Shown here in pieces: positions 1 to 9,890 of a stretch of 64,000 bases of DNA. The position numbers were made by a program, and so were the translations under genes. The DNA is from Pseudomonas viridiflava (lineage in GTDB: Bacteria > Pseudomonadota > Gammaproteobacteria > Pseudomonadales > Pseudomonadaceae). Below the pieces are notes generated by a model. It saw nothing but the letters and a program-made list of their open reading frames with translations. It did no database searches and was not told the origin of the DNA. Position 1 is the stretch's first letter. Each line of letters opens with the position of its first letter. The stretch lies in the NCBI RefSeq assembly GCF_900590755.1, contig NZ_UUOC01000023.1:124001-188000 (forward strand), in the 5' to 3' direction.

Positions 1-866
1 TTGCCGATACCCGGCCAGGAGAAGATTGTTTCGGTCAATACCGCACCGGCGAGCAGCGCGCCGACTTGCAGGCCGAATACGGTCAGCACTGGAATCAGGG
101 CGTTACGCAGGCCGTGAACAAACACCACGCGAGCAGGCGACAAGCCTTTGGCCCGGGCGGTACGCACGTAGTCTTCACGCAATACTTCAAGCATCGACGA
201 GCGAGTCATCCGGGCGATCACCGCCAGCGGGATGGTGCCGAGCACGATGGCCGGAAGAATCAGGTGATGCAGGGCGTCGAGGAACGCGCCTTCTTCATCG
301 CTGAGCAAGGTGTCGATCAGCATGAAACCGGTTTTGGGCGGGATGTCGTACAGCAGGTCGATACGCCCGGAGACCGGAGTCCAGCCCAGGGTCACCGAGA
401 AGAACATGATCAGGATCAGGCCCCACCAGAAGATCGGCATTGAATAACCCGCCAGGGAAATGCCCATTACCCCGTGATCGAACAATGATCCTCGCTTGAG
501 CGCCGCAATCACCCCCGCGAGCAAACCGAGAATGCCGGCGAAGATCAGGGCTGCAATCGACAGCTCCAGCGTGGCAGGGAACAAGGCAGTGAACTCGGTC
601 CACACGCTGGTCCGCGTGCGCAGCGACTCGCCAAGATCGCCTTGAGCGAGCTTGCCGACATAGTCGATGTATTGCGCATAAAGCGGCTTGTTCAGACCGA
701 GGCGTTCCATGGCCTGAGCGTGCATTTCCGGATCGACCCGGCGTTCACCCATCATGACTTCAACCGGGTCGCCCGGAATCAGGCGAATAAGCGCGAAGGT
801 CAGCAAGGTGATGCCGAAAAACGTGGGTATCAACAACCCCACTCGGCGGGCGATAAAACTAAACAT
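1..866 (-). CDS. dppB: Dipeptide ABC transporter permease DppB (3' part cut by the window edge)
   Basis: Inner-membrane permease subunit of a di/oligopeptide ABC importer. Reading the minus strand from ATG at 866 gives MFSFIARRVGLLIPTFFGIT, the typical first membrane helix of DppB/OppB, then the conserved LIPGDPVEVMMGERR loop and a BPD_transp_1 region with several hydrophobic helices. A segment RMTRSSMLEVLREDYVRTA followed by RAKGLSP is the EAA loop that docks to the ATPase. About 288 codons are present; the C-terminal end lies outside the window. It lies 74 bp downstream of the adjacent binding-protein gene in the same direction, so it should be co-transcribed with it. Family assignment is firm; peptide specificity is inferred. 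Confidence 0.9.
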   Translation of the reverse strand, partial: MFSFIARRVGLLIPTFFGITLLTFALIRLIPGDPVEVMMGERRVDPEMHAQAMERLGLNKPLYAQYIDYVGKLAQGDLGESLRTRTSVWTEFTALFPATLELSIAALIFAGILGLLAGVIAALKRGSLFDHGVMGISLAGYSMPIFWWGLILIMFFSVTLGWTPVSGRIDLLYDIPPKTGFMLIDTLLSDEEGAFLDALHHLILPAIVLGTIPLAVIARMTRSSMLEVLREDYVRTARAKGLSPARVVFVHGLRNALIPVLTVFGLQVGALLAGAVLTETIFSWPGIG

Positions 867-907
867 CGTGTGGTGTTCCTCATCGGCCGGTTAGGCGTTC
901 TCCAACG

Positions 908-926
908 GGGCTCTGGTTCAGAGCCC
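908..926 (-). promoter_or_regulatory. Intercistronic hairpin between the binding-protein gene and dppB
   Basis: Perfect inverted repeat with 7-bp arms GGGCTCT and AGAGCCC and a 5-nt loop, 15 bp after the stop of the binding-protein gene. There is no following U-run on the minus strand, so it is more likely an mRNA-stabilising or partial-termination element than a full terminator. Such elements commonly keep the binding protein in excess over the permease; that role is inference here. Confidence 0.5.
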
Positions 927-940
927 GCCGGATTATTTTT

Positions 941-2536
941 CTACTTCACCCGGGTAGTGGAGAAGTTGTTATTGGTCAGCGGGCTGATTTGATAGCCTTC
1001 GACGTTGTTGCGCATTGCAGTGAACAGTTTTGGATAAGCCAGGCTCAACCAGGGTACGTCTTTGGCAAAAATCTGCTGGGCTTGCTCGTAAAGTGCAGCA
1101 CGCTCAGCCGGGTCGGTCTTTGCCCGGGCCTTGGAGATGGCTTCTTCAAACCCCTTGTTACACCAGCGGGCGTAATTCTCACCATTCTTCGCGGCTTCGC
1201 AACTCAGGTTAGGTGTCAGGAAGTTATCCGGGTCGCCATTGTCGCCAGCCCAGCCTGCAAACACCATGTCATGTTCGCCAGCCTTGGCCCGTTTGAGCAT
1301 TTCGCCCCATTCCATGACGCGCAGATTCAGCTTGATCCCGACCTTCGCCAGGTCAGCTTGCAGCATTTGCGCACCCAACGCCGGGTTCGGGTTGGTCACT
1401 GCACCGCCATTGCGCAGATACAGGCTGAACTCCTGACCTTCGGGTACGCCTGCTTCTTTAAGCAGTGACCGTGCCTTGTCCTGGTCGTGCGGCGGATTTT
1501 TAATGTCCTGGGCATAACCGAGCAAAGTTGGCGGGTAAGGATTCACGCCTTCAGTGGCCTTGCCTTCGCCAAACAGCGCCTTGATGTAGGCCTTTTTATC
1601 GAACGCCAGGTTGATCGCTTCCCGCACGCGCACATCGCTCAGGTATTTGTGCGTGGTGTTGATCGCGATGTAGCTGGTCATCATGGCTTCCATCTCGTCG
1701 ATCTTGAGCTTGGGGTCAGCCTTGATGGTTTCGATGTCATCCGGTTTTGGATACAGCGCCACCTGACACTCGTTGGCCTTGAGCTTTTGCAGGCGCACGT
1801 TGCTGTCCAGCGTGATCGCAAAAATCAATGTTTCGCTGGGTACCGCACCCTTCCAGTAATCCGGGTTGGCTTTATAGCGGACCTGAGCGTCCTTGGCATA
1901 GCGAGTCAGGATGAACGGGCCTGTGCCGATGGGCTTGCTGTTCAGTTCGGCAGTTTTGCCCGCCTTGAGCAACTGGTCGGCGTATTCAGCGGAATAGATG
2001 GAGGTGAACGGCATCGCCAGGTCACGCAGGAACGGTGACTCGGGACGGGTCAGGGTGAATTTGACGGTGTGCTCGTCAACTTTTTCGACGCTTTTGAGCA
2101 GGTCATTGAAGCCCATGCTTTCGAAATACGGATAGCCGGTCAGGGATTTGTCATGCCAGGGATGCTTCGGGTCCAGCTGACGCTGAAAGCTCCAGAGAAC
2201 ATCATCGGCGTTCATCTCACGGCTGGGTTTGAAGTAATCAGTGGTCTGGAACTTGACGCCTTTGCGCAAATGAAAGGTGTAGGTCAGGCCATCGTCGCTG
2301 ACGTCCCAGCTTTCAGCCAGGTTAGGTTCGGTTTCGGTGGTGCCGGGTTTGAAGCCGACCAGCTTGTCCAGAAAGGTTTCTGCGGTGGCATCTGCCGTGA
2401 CAGCGGTGGTGTATTGAACGATATCAAAGCCTTCAGGGCTGGCTTCGGTGCAGACCACCAAGGGCTTGGCCGAGACGCTCAGTGCCGCGCTGAACAGAGC
2501 CAGTGCGATCGAGTTGCGTAGCGATAACAGTTTCAA
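941..2536 (-). CDS. dppA: Periplasmic dipeptide-binding protein, DppA-like (copy next to dppB)
   Basis: Solute-binding protein, family 5 (SBP_bac_5), 531 residues. It captures peptides in the periplasm for DppBCDF. The start is taken as TTG at 2536 because GGAGG lies just upstream and the signal peptide ([20 protein letters not shown]) begins there; the longer reading frame back to 2608 has no signal peptide at its N terminus. The mature N terminus [20 protein letters not shown] matches the family. Order dppA–dppB and the porin 80 bp upstream match the P. aeruginosa PA4501–PA4503 order. It is the most divergent of the four binding proteins here ([10 protein letters not shown] versus VFCSEGSPAG). 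Confidence 0.9.
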   Translation of the reverse strand: MKLLSLRNSIALALFSAALSVSAKPLVVCTEASPEGFDIVQYTTAVTADATAETFLDKLVGFKPGTTETEPNLAESWDVSDDGLTYTFHLRKGVKFQTTDYFKPSREMNADDVLWSFQRQLDPKHPWHDKSLTGYPYFESMGFNDLLKSVEKVDEHTVKFTLTRPESPFLRDLAMPFTSIYSAEYADQLLKAGKTAELNSKPIGTGPFILTRYAKDAQVRYKANPDYWKGAVPSETLIFAITLDSNVRLQKLKANECQVALYPKPDDIETIKADPKLKIDEMEAMMTSYIAINTTHKYLSDVRVREAINLAFDKKAYIKALFGEGKATEGVNPYPPTLLGYAQDIKNPPHDQDKARSLLKEAGVPEGQEFSLYLRNGGAVTNPNPALGAQMLQADLAKVGIKLNLRVMEWGEMLKRAKAGEHDMVFAGWAGDNGDPDNFLTPNLSCEAAKNGENYARWCNKGFEEAISKARAKTDPAERAALYEQAQQIFAKDVPWLSLAYPKLFTAMRNNVEGYQISPLTNNNFSTTRVK

Positions 2537-2565
2537 TGGAAACCTCCGTTGATTGAGCGTTTGAG

Positions 2566-2607
2566 TGACCGACCCGGGCGGTGTTGGCCCCCGCACCGGA
2601 TCGGTCA
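2566..2607 (-). promoter_or_regulatory. Stem-loop between porin gene and binding-protein gene
   Basis: Arms TGACCGA (2566–2572) and TCGGTCA (2601–2607) enclose a GC-rich interior that can also pair. It fills most of the 80-bp gap between the porin stop and the GGAGG of the next gene. No U-run follows. Probable processing or stability element in the dpp mRNA; function inferred. Confidence 0.4.
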
Positions 2608-2616
2608 TGTTGCGAC

Positions 2617-3996
2617 TTACAGAATGTTGAACGGAATGGTGGTCACCAGACGGAATTCGTTCAGGTTGCCATCAGACTGGTTTTCGCTGGCGCGGTGCGT
2701 GGTGTAGGTCGCGCGGATAGCCGTGGCCTTGAGCGGGCCGGACTGGACCGAGTACGAAGAGCCGATGCCGTATTCGTAGTGGGTTTCGCCGTCCATTGCC
2801 CGCACGTCGCTGTAGGCGGTGCCTTTGTAGTGCGTACCGTCGATGTCCCAGCCGCGAGCCTGGTAGATGTTGAATTTCAGGCCTGGTACGCCGTATTCAG
2901 CCATGTTCAGAACATAGGCAACCTGCAGGGACTTCTCGTTCGGGCCGTTGAAGTCCGAGAGCAGGGAGTTGGCCAGGAAGATGGCGTTGGTTTCGTGGGC
3001 GTAGTCGAAGTATTCGTTACCGGCAACTTCCTGATAGGCGATGCTCAGGCTGTGGGCCTTGTGCGTACCGGTGAAGGAGAGGCTGTAGGTATCGTTATCG
3101 ATTTCGCCCATTTTGCGCTGGCCGGAATCTTTGGTTTTGTAGTAGTTCAGGTTGGTGCTCAGGCCCACTACGTTGGTGTCGCCGATTTCATGGGTGAAAC
3201 CGAAGTAGTACTGGTGCCAGAAGTCTTCCAGGTTCGAGGCGTAGAAGCTGGTGGTCAGGCTGTCGGTAGGCTTGTAGTCGCCGCCCAGCATGTCCAGACG
3301 ATCAGCGGTTTTGCTGCGGTCGCCGTATTCAGAGCGGAATTTATCCAGGCTCTGTTCCATACGTGGCGAAACGCGGTCGAAGCTACCGGCTTGCAGGGAC
3401 AGGTTGTTGAACTCGTCGCTCTGTAGCCCGAAACCCTGGAAGCTCGAAGGCAAAGCACGGTTGCCGATGTAGGCGATCACCGGGGTGTTCACCGACTGGC
3501 GACCCATTGTCAGGGTGGTGTTGGAGACGCGTGCCTTGACGTTGCCCAGGCCCATCTTGCTCCACTGACCTACGGCATCGCCGTCGCTGTCAGCCAGAGT
3601 CCGGTTGGAACTGCCGGCGAAGTCGCCGACGTCACGGTCCAGGGCAATGGCGTTGTACAGCGCCAGTTCGGTGGAGAAACCAACCACGCCCTGTGTGAAG
3701 CCCGAGGTGTAGTTGACGATGGTGCCTTGCTGCCAGTTGATGCGGCGCGGGGTGGTTTTGCGCACGCCGTCATCGTTGTAGCCGAATACGCTGTCGCGAC
3801 GGCGCAGTTCGTTGGAGTACCAGTTGCGCGTGGTGCCGGTCAGGTGTTGATCTTCAAAAAAGCCGTTGGCGTCGGCCTGGGCATTTTTGGTACTCAGCCC
3901 GGTTGGCACGAATGCCTGGCTGGTAGGCTCTGCCTGGGCCATTGCGCTCAAGGAGGCGATGGACAAGGCGACTGCAGCGGTACTGATCTTTCTCAC
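2617..3996 (-). CDS. opdP: OprD-family outer-membrane porin (OpdP-like)
   Basis: Outer-membrane specific channel, 459 residues, the usual OprD length. GTG at 3996 is chosen as start: GGGAG lies 8 bp upstream and the encoded N terminus is a clean signal peptide ([20 protein letters not shown], cleavage after AQA). The mature protein shows OprD hallmarks: [16 protein letters not shown] near the N terminus, alternating beta-strand pattern throughout, and a terminal strand ending [12 protein letters not shown]. Located between dipeptide-binding-protein genes, like opdP (PA4501), a glycine-glutamate dipeptide channel in P. aeruginosa. Function by synteny; substrate not proven. Confidence 0.88.
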   Translation of the reverse strand: MRKISTAAVALSIASLSAMAQAEPTSQAFVPTGLSTKNAQADANGFFEDQHLTGTTRNWYSNELRRRDSVFGYNDDGVRKTTPRRINWQQGTIVNYTSGFTQGVVGFSTELALYNAIALDRDVGDFAGSSNRTLADSDGDAVGQWSKMGLGNVKARVSNTTLTMGRQSVNTPVIAYIGNRALPSSFQGFGLQSDEFNNLSLQAGSFDRVSPRMEQSLDKFRSEYGDRSKTADRLDMLGGDYKPTDSLTTSFYASNLEDFWHQYYFGFTHEIGDTNVVGLSTNLNYYKTKDSGQRKMGEIDNDTYSLSFTGTHKAHSLSIAYQEVAGNEYFDYAHETNAIFLANSLLSDFNGPNEKSLQVAYVLNMAEYGVPGLKFNIYQARGWDIDGTHYKGTAYSDVRAMDGETHYEYGIGSSYSVQSGPLKATAIRATYTTHRASENQSDGNLNEFRLVTTIPFNIL

Positions 3997-4174
3997 GATT
4001 GAAGCTCCCTTACTACTTTTATATACGCCAGTTTTTATGGGCTGGCTTTGAGTTACGTGAGGCTTTTGGCCGCACTTTGTTTTTATCGAATGCTTGATGG
4101 AACAAGCGAAAACTCGCCACAGCAATGCGCGCTGCCCTGGTCAGGAGCAGCGAGCTTTTTGGGGTATTTAAGGG

Positions 4175-5773
4175 TTACTCGGCGATGCTGACGCCGGAGA
4201 AAGTGTTACGTCCAAACGGGCTGACTTTGAAACCCTGAACTTCGGCACGCAGTGGCTGATTAACCGTCGAGTGTGCAATCGGCGTGATCGGCACTTGTTG
4301 TTTCAGGTATTGCTGCGCCTGTTTGTACAGATCGATACGCTGGGCTTTGTCCGCAGTGGCAACGGCGGCTTTAACCAGCGCGTCGTATTTCTCGTCGCAC
4401 CACATGGAGTAGTTGTTACCGCCAATGGCGGCGCAGCTGTACAGAGTGCCCATCCAGTTGTCCGGATCACCGTTGTCGCCAGTCCAGCCAATCAGCGAAA
4501 TATCGTGCTCGCCGTTCTTGGTGCGCTTGAGGTATTCGCCCCACTCATAGCTGACGATCTTGACCTTGATGCCCACCTTGGCCCAGTCGGCCTGGAGCAT
4601 TTCAGCCATCAACTTGGCGTTCGGGTTGTACGGGCGCTGAACCGGCATGGCCCACAGGGTCAGCTCGGTGCCTTCCTTGATGCCAGCGGCGCGCAACAGC
4701 TCCTTGGCTTTTTCCGGGTTGTACTCGGCGTCCTTGATGGTCTCGTCGTAAGACCATTGGGTCGGTGGCATGGCGTTGACGGCCAACTGACCGGCGCCCT
4801 GATACACGGCGTTGATGATGGCCTTCTTGTTAACGGCCATGTCCAGCGCCTGACGCACTTCCAGTTTGCCCAGTGGTTCGTGGCGCACGTTGTACGAGAT
4901 ATAACCCAGGTTGAAACCGGCCTGCTCCATCACTTTCAGGCTTTTATCTTCTTTGAGCTTCTGCAGGTCAGCCGGGCGCGGGTTTAATGAAACCTGGCAC
5001 TCGTTGGCCTTGAGCTTTTGCATGCGCACTGAAGCGTCGGTGTTGATGGCGAAAATCAGGTTGTCGATCTTCACCCGGCTCGGGTCCCAAAACTCTTTGT
5101 TGCCCTTGTAGCGGATCTGCGAATCTTTCTGGTAACGCTGGAAAACAAAAGGCCCGGTGCCGATTGGCTTCTGGTTGATGTCGTGCAGCTCGCCGGATTT
5201 CATCAATTGGTCGGCGTATTCAGCGGACAGAATCGAGGCGAAGTTCATGGCGACGTTCTGAATGAACGCGGCGTCCACTTTGTTCAGGGTGAACACCACG
5301 GTCAGCGGATCGGTTTTTTCCACCGACTTGAGGTTTTTGTTCATCCCCATGCCGTTGAAATACGGGAACTCCGTTGGGTAAGCGACCCGGAACGGGTGAT
5401 CCGGCTTGAGCATGCGATTGAAGGTGAACAGCACGTCATCGGCGTTGAATTCGCGTGTCGGCTTGAAGTACGGGGTGGTGTGGAATTTCACACCTTCGCG
5501 CAGGTGGAAGGTGTAGACCAGACCATCCTCGGAAACGTCCCACTTGGTGGCCAGCGCCGGGACGACGGCCGTGCTGCCTTGTTCGAATTCGGTAAGGCGG
5601 TTGTAGATCGGTTCGGCGGCATCGTTGTCGGTGCCCGCGGTGTACTGAGCAATGTCAAAGCCCGCCGGGCTGCCTTCGGAGCAGAACACCAGATTGCTGG
5701 CAGCCTGGGCTGCCGGCGTGAGAGCCAACAAGCCAAGGCTGAACAACGACGACATGGCAATGGTTTTACGCAT
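4175..5773 (-). CDS. dppA: Periplasmic dipeptide-binding protein, DppA-like (second copy)
   Basis: SBP_bac_5 family, 532 residues. Start ATG at 5773 has AAGGATC upstream and opens a signal peptide (MRKTIAMSSLFSLGLLALTP, then AAQAAS). Mature protein begins NLVFCSEGSPAGFDIAQYT and contains the family segments IGTGPFVFQRYQKDSQIRYK and [20 protein letters not shown]. It closely resembles the copies at 6133 and 8055 (shared VRQALDMAVNKKAII and NAMPPTQWSYD). It lies 178 bp upstream of the porin gene on the same strand and corresponds in order to dppA3 of P. aeruginosa. Exact peptide preference cannot be read from the sequence. Confidence 0.9.
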   Translation of the reverse strand: MRKTIAMSSLFSLGLLALTPAAQAASNLVFCSEGSPAGFDIAQYTAGTDNDAAEPIYNRLTEFEQGSTAVVPALATKWDVSEDGLVYTFHLREGVKFHTTPYFKPTREFNADDVLFTFNRMLKPDHPFRVAYPTEFPYFNGMGMNKNLKSVEKTDPLTVVFTLNKVDAAFIQNVAMNFASILSAEYADQLMKSGELHDINQKPIGTGPFVFQRYQKDSQIRYKGNKEFWDPSRVKIDNLIFAINTDASVRMQKLKANECQVSLNPRPADLQKLKEDKSLKVMEQAGFNLGYISYNVRHEPLGKLEVRQALDMAVNKKAIINAVYQGAGQLAVNAMPPTQWSYDETIKDAEYNPEKAKELLRAAGIKEGTELTLWAMPVQRPYNPNAKLMAEMLQADWAKVGIKVKIVSYEWGEYLKRTKNGEHDISLIGWTGDNGDPDNWMGTLYSCAAIGGNNYSMWCDEKYDALVKAAVATADKAQRIDLYKQAQQYLKQQVPITPIAHSTVNQPLRAEVQGFKVSPFGRNTFSGVSIAE

Positions 5774-5983
5774 GATGATCCTTATCCCTGAATGTGAGTC
5801 GTAAATGCCCAACAAATATCGGGCAAAAGGGCTCCTGCAATCTGGAAGCCCTTTCGAGTGCTCAGCAACAAATTGAAATAGCTTGGCCGACGCCGTCGAA
5901 GGTAAGTCCGACGGGCGCGACTGTATGTAGTACCGCGTGCGTTAAAAAGCGTAGGAAAGTTCTGCAGGCAAATAGAGTGGATC

Positions 5984-6058
5984 CTGTAGGAGCTGCCGAA
6001 GGCTGCGAATTGGGCGCGTCAGATATAACGCGTTCGCAGCCTTCGGCAGCTCCTACAG
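5984..6058. repeat. REP-like palindrome (GGAGCTGCCGAAGGCTGCGA type)
   Basis: About 26-bp arms, CTGTAGGAGCTGCCGAAGGC… and its reverse complement, separated by 23 bp. The same arm sequence recurs at 11650–11677, 17342–18172, 36358–36434 and 39920–39994. These are intergenic dispersed palindromes typical of Pseudomonas, never inside a gene here. Confidence 0.85.
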
Positions 6059-6092
6059 AGAAATACGAGAATCTTCTATATCCGACAGACGG

Positions 6093-6127
6093 AATTAACT
6101 GCGCCGCGATAAGCAGCGCAGTTAATT
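6093..6127 (-). terminator. Perfect 12-bp inverted repeat after a binding-protein gene
   Basis: Arms AATTAACTGCGC (6093–6104) and GCGCAGTTAATT (6116–6127) with an 11-nt loop, starting 6 bp after the stop of the gene ending at 6133. The AT-rich base of the stem supplies UUAAUU on the transcript, a weak U-tract. Probably a terminator or 3'-end stabiliser. Confidence 0.55.
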
Positions 6128-6132
6128 AGTTC

Positions 6133-7761
6133 TTACTTGCCAGTTACGCTAACACCGTAGAAAGAGTTCAGACCAAACGGGCTGATCTTGAAGTCTTGTA
6201 CGGTTGCGCGCATCGGTTGGTAAACCGTCGAATGCGCGATAGGCGTCATTGGCACGGCTTCTTTGAGCAGATGCTGGGCCTGTTTGTACAGTTCGATACG
6301 CTTGGCCTGGTCGGTGGTTTCTTTCGCCTGATGGATCAGGGTGTCGAAAGGCTTGTCGCACCACTTGGCAAAGTTGTTACCGTTGACGGCGTCACAACCA
6401 AACAGCGTGCCCAGCCAGTTGTCCGGGTCACCGTTGTCGCCGCTCCAGCCAATCAGCATCGCGCCGTTTTCACCGGCTTTGGCGCGCTTGATGTACTCGC
6501 CCCATTCATAGCTGACGATCTTGGCGTTGATGCCGATCTTCTTCCAGTCGGACTGGAGCATCTCGGCCATCAGTTTGGCGTTCGGGTTGTAAGGACGCTG
6601 AACCGGCATCGCCCACAGGGTGATTTCCGTGCCTTCCTTCACGCCAGCCTGCTTGAGCAGGGCCTTGGCTTTTTCAACGTCGAACGGCGCGTCTTTGATC
6701 GTGGTGTCGTAAGACCATTGGGTCGGCGGCATGGCGTTGACCGCCAGTTGGCCCGCGCCCTGATACACCGCATCAATGATGCCTTGCTTGTTCACGGCCA
6801 TGTCCAGCGCCTGACGGACTTCCTTGATCGCCAGCGGGTTTGGCTTATCGTCGCCCTTGATCTTGTCCATCGTGTTGTAGGCGATGTAACCCAGGTTGAA
6901 CCCTGCCTGATCCGGCATCTTCAAGTCTTTGTCGGCCTTTAGTGGAGCCAGGTCGGCTGGACGTGGGTAAGCGGTGATCTGGCATTCGCCTTTCTTCAGC
7001 TTCTGTGCACGTACCGAAGCGTCAGTGGTGATGGCGAAGATCAGGTTGTCGATCTTGACGTCTTCAGGCTTCCAGTAATCCTTGTTGCCGGTGTAACGGA
7101 TGTTGGAGTCTTTCTGGTAGCTCTTGAACACGAACGGGCCAGTGCCGATTGGCTGCTGGTTGATCAGTTCAGGCTTGCCTTCCTTGAGCAGCTTGTCAGC
7201 GTATTCAGCGGACTGAATCGATGCAAAGCTCATCGCCAGGTTCTGGATGAACGCAGCGTCAACCGTCGCGAGCGTCATCTTGACGGTATGAGCATCAACC
7301 TTCTCGATCTTGGTGATGTTGGTGTCCATCGCCATGTCGGTGAAGTACGGGAATTCGGTCGGGTAGGCCTTACGGTAAGGCATGTCCTTATCGATCATGC
7401 GGTTGAACGTGAACAGCACGTCATCGGCATTGAATTCGCGGGTTGGCTTGAAGTACGGCGTGGTGTGGAACTTGACGCCTTCACGCAGGTGGAAGGTGTA
7501 CGTCAGGCCATCCGGGGTTACTTCCCAGCTGGTGGCCAGGCCTGGAGTTACGGCGGTGCCGCCACGTTCGAACTGGCTCAAACGGTTAAATACGGTTTCT
7601 GCCGCAGCGTCGAAATCAGTACCGGTGGTGTATTGGCCTGGGTCGAAACCGGCCGGGCTGCCTTCGGAGCAGAACACGAGGTTCGATGCTGCTTGAGCGA
7701 AAGGAGCTGCAGTGATCAAGCCTGCGCTGAGTAGAAACGGAATGACCGCGTGTTTGAGCAT
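6133..7761 (-). CDS. dppA: Periplasmic dipeptide-binding protein, DppA-like (third copy)
   Basis: SBP_bac_5 protein, 542 residues, starting at ATG 7761 (GAGGCC upstream) with signal peptide MLKHAVIPFLLSAGLITAAP and cleavage near FAQA-AS. The mature start NLVFCSEGSPAGFDPGQYTT and the segments IGTGPFVFKSYQKDSNIRY and [20 protein letters not shown] mark the family. It carries a short insertion relative to its neighbours (TMDKIKGDDKPNPLAIKEVR instead of VRHEPLGKLEVR). The 293-bp upstream gap and the hairpin after its stop indicate its own transcription unit. Tandem duplication with the copies at 4175 and 8055 is evident. Confidence 0.9.
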   Translation of the reverse strand: MLKHAVIPFLLSAGLITAAPFAQAASNLVFCSEGSPAGFDPGQYTTGTDFDAAAETVFNRLSQFERGGTAVTPGLATSWEVTPDGLTYTFHLREGVKFHTTPYFKPTREFNADDVLFTFNRMIDKDMPYRKAYPTEFPYFTDMAMDTNITKIEKVDAHTVKMTLATVDAAFIQNLAMSFASIQSAEYADKLLKEGKPELINQQPIGTGPFVFKSYQKDSNIRYTGNKDYWKPEDVKIDNLIFAITTDASVRAQKLKKGECQITAYPRPADLAPLKADKDLKMPDQAGFNLGYIAYNTMDKIKGDDKPNPLAIKEVRQALDMAVNKQGIIDAVYQGAGQLAVNAMPPTQWSYDTTIKDAPFDVEKAKALLKQAGVKEGTEITLWAMPVQRPYNPNAKLMAEMLQSDWKKIGINAKIVSYEWGEYIKRAKAGENGAMLIGWSGDNGDPDNWLGTLFGCDAVNGNNFAKWCDKPFDTLIHQAKETTDQAKRIELYKQAQHLLKEAVPMTPIAHSTVYQPMRATVQDFKISPFGLNSFYGVSVTGK

Positions 7762-8054
7762 GGTGGCCTCAGTTGTTGTCATTTTTAATTTTGAGGGAAC
7801 AGCCTCGTGGGCCGATCCTGCCGATACTTATGCAGGGGCCATACCCAAAGCAAGAACTTGGCGTCAAAGAAGATACAAAGAGTGGCACGAGCGTACAGGA
7901 ATGTCGCATCAGTGTAATTTCTGACGCATTTGATCGTTTGCGCGTCGCATTCGGAAAGGTTTGGCGCACCAAATTCGCGCAACCGAGCGTGTTGAATGCA
8001 CTCGGTTGGCGCGGCAGTGTTACCAATCTGACGAATGGTTCGACCTATTGGGCC

Positions 8055-9656
8055 CTATTTGGACAGGCTTACCCCATAAAAGGGCGTCAGGCCGAAGGGG
8101 CTGAGTTTGAAGTCCTGGACTTCCTTGCGCATCGGCTGGAACACCTTGGAGTTGGCAATCGGGGTGATCGGCACCTGTGCCTTGAGAATCTGCTGGGCCT
8201 GCTGATAGAGCTTGATGCGCTCGTCGCGATCGCTGGTCAGTTTGGCCTTTTGCACCAGCTTGTCGTAGGCCGGGTCACACCATTTGGCGTAGTTGCTGCC
8301 TTTGACTGCTGCGCAGCTGTACAGCACGCCCAGCCAGTTGTCCGGGTCGCCATTGTCGCCAGTCCAGCCGTAGATCATGGCGTCGTGCTCACCGGCTTTG
8401 GCGCGTTTGATGTATTCCCCCCATTCATAGCTGACGATGTTGGCCTTGATGCCGACCTTGGCCCAGTCGGCCTGAATCATCTGCGCCGACATCCGCGCAT
8501 TGGGGTTCGAGGCGCGCTGCACGGTCATGGCCCACAGGTTGATCTGGGTGCCGGGCGCAACGCCAGCTTCCTTGAGCAGTTGCTTGGCCTTCTCCGGATC
8601 GTGCGGAGCGTCCTTGATGCTCGGGTCGTAACTCCACTGGCCTGGCGGAATGGCGTTTTGGGCCAGTTGCCCGGCGCTTTGATACACCGCCTTGATGATC
8701 GCCGGTTTATCGATGGCCATGTCCAGCGCCTGACGCACCTTGAGCTGATCCAGCGGCGGATGGGTCACGTTGTAGGCCAGAAAGCCCAGGTTGAAGCCCG
8801 GCTGGCTGATCACCTTGAGGTTCGGGTCTTTCTGCATCTCCTCGATGTCTTGCGGGCGCGGATAGCCGCTGACCTGGCATTCCCCGGCCTTGAGCTTTTG
8901 CATGCGCACCGCCGCATCGCCACTGATGGAAAAGATCAGGTGATCAAGCTTCACGTCCTCGGGTTTCCAGTACGCGGTATTGCCGTCGTAACGGATCTGC
9001 GCGTCTTTTTGATAACGCTTGAAGACGAAAGGTCCGGTGCCGATGGGCTTCTGGTTGATGTCTTCGGCTTTGCCCTGTTTGAGCAGTTGGTCTGCATATT
9101 CGGCCGATTGCACCGAGGCAAAGCTCATCGCCAGGTTTTGTACGAAGGCGGCATCGACATTGTTCAGGTTGAACTTGACGGTCTGATCGTCGATTTTTTC
9201 GACGCTCTTGATCGTGGTGTTCATGCCCATGTCGGTGAAGTAGGGCGACTCAGAAGGGTAAGCCTTGCGGAACGGGTGATTGGCGTCCAGCAAGCGCTGA
9301 AAGGTAAACAGCACGTCGTCGGCGTTAAAGTCCCGGGTCGGGGTGAAGTAGTCCGTGGTGTGAAACTTCACGCCGGGGCGCAGGTGAAAGGTGTAGGTCA
9401 GGCCATCGCTGGAAACGTCCCACTTCGTGGCCAGCCCCGGCTCGACTTCGGTGCCGCCGCGCTTGAACTGGGTCAGGCGGTTGAAGACGGTTTCCGCCGA
9501 TGCATCGAAATCCGTGCCGCTGGTGTACTGGCTGGGGTCAAAGCCTGCCGGGCTGGCTTCCGAGCAATACACCAGAGTGCTGGCCGCCTGGGCCACTGGC
9601 GCGCAGGCGAAAAGGGCGGCAGTCAGTAGCAGCGGTTTGAATACGTTCTTTTCCAT
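8055..9656 (-). CDS. dppA: Periplasmic dipeptide-binding protein, DppA-like (fourth copy)
   Basis: SBP_bac_5 protein of 533 residues. ATG at 9656 begins the signal peptide MEKNVFKPLLLTAALFACAP with cleavage after AQA; an in-frame extension to 9752 has no signal character. Mature N terminus STLVYCSEASPAGFDPSQYT. Conserved IGTGPFVFKRYQKDAQIRYD and [20 protein letters not shown]. First gene of the dpp cluster in transcription order, matching dppA1 (PA4496). The psdR regulator and mdpA peptidase that lie inside the P. aeruginosa cluster are not found between these genes. Confidence 0.9.
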   Translation of the reverse strand: MEKNVFKPLLLTAALFACAPVAQAASTLVYCSEASPAGFDPSQYTSGTDFDASAETVFNRLTQFKRGGTEVEPGLATKWDVSSDGLTYTFHLRPGVKFHTTDYFTPTRDFNADDVLFTFQRLLDANHPFRKAYPSESPYFTDMGMNTTIKSVEKIDDQTVKFNLNNVDAAFVQNLAMSFASVQSAEYADQLLKQGKAEDINQKPIGTGPFVFKRYQKDAQIRYDGNTAYWKPEDVKLDHLIFSISGDAAVRMQKLKAGECQVSGYPRPQDIEEMQKDPNLKVISQPGFNLGFLAYNVTHPPLDQLKVRQALDMAIDKPAIIKAVYQSAGQLAQNAIPPGQWSYDPSIKDAPHDPEKAKQLLKEAGVAPGTQINLWAMTVQRASNPNARMSAQMIQADWAKVGIKANIVSYEWGEYIKRAKAGEHDAMIYGWTGDNGDPDNWLGVLYSCAAVKGSNYAKWCDPAYDKLVQKAKLTSDRDERIKLYQQAQQILKAQVPITPIANSKVFQPMRKEVQDFKLSPFGLTPFYGVSLSK

Positions 9657-9772
9657 GAAGCCCTCGTGGTTGCGGCACTGATGCGGATAGACAACGGATA
9701 GTGCCGCACTCACAAGGTTCCCGACAAATTGTTGCGGGTGGGGGAAGCCCACACGGTGGAAGCTAAATAGCC

Positions 9773-9864
9773 CTGTAGAAGCGAACTTGTTCGCGAGCCG
9801 TCGGTACAGACCATAGATGAGCGTCGCCTGCCAAACTGTCTCGCCAACAAGTTGGCTCCTACAG
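9773..9864. repeat. REP-like palindrome (GGAGCCAACTTGTTGGCGAG type, degenerate)
   Basis: Imperfect inverted repeat beginning CTGTAGAAGCGAACTTGTTC and ending GTTGGCTCCTACAG. It fills the gap between the HET-C gene and the dpp cluster. Confidence 0.7.
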
Positions 9865-9890
9865 TGATGAGTTCGATCCAGGATCGCAGA

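Larger units (their letters stand above)
5774..6132. other. 359-bp intergenic region between binding-protein genes
   Basis: Contains a Pseudomonas palindromic repeat (5984–6058) and a second perfect inverted repeat (6093–6127), then the upstream region of the second dppA copy. I see no credible coding region. The length and the two hairpins suggest the gene at 4175–5773 can be transcribed separately from the one at 6133–7761. Confidence 0.5.

Noticed and set aside
7773..9629. Long open frame on the plus strand opposite the fourth binding-protein gene
   Set aside because: It mirrors the codon structure of the dppA-like gene, has no recognisable domain and no ribosome-binding site; antisense shadow of a GC-rich gene.
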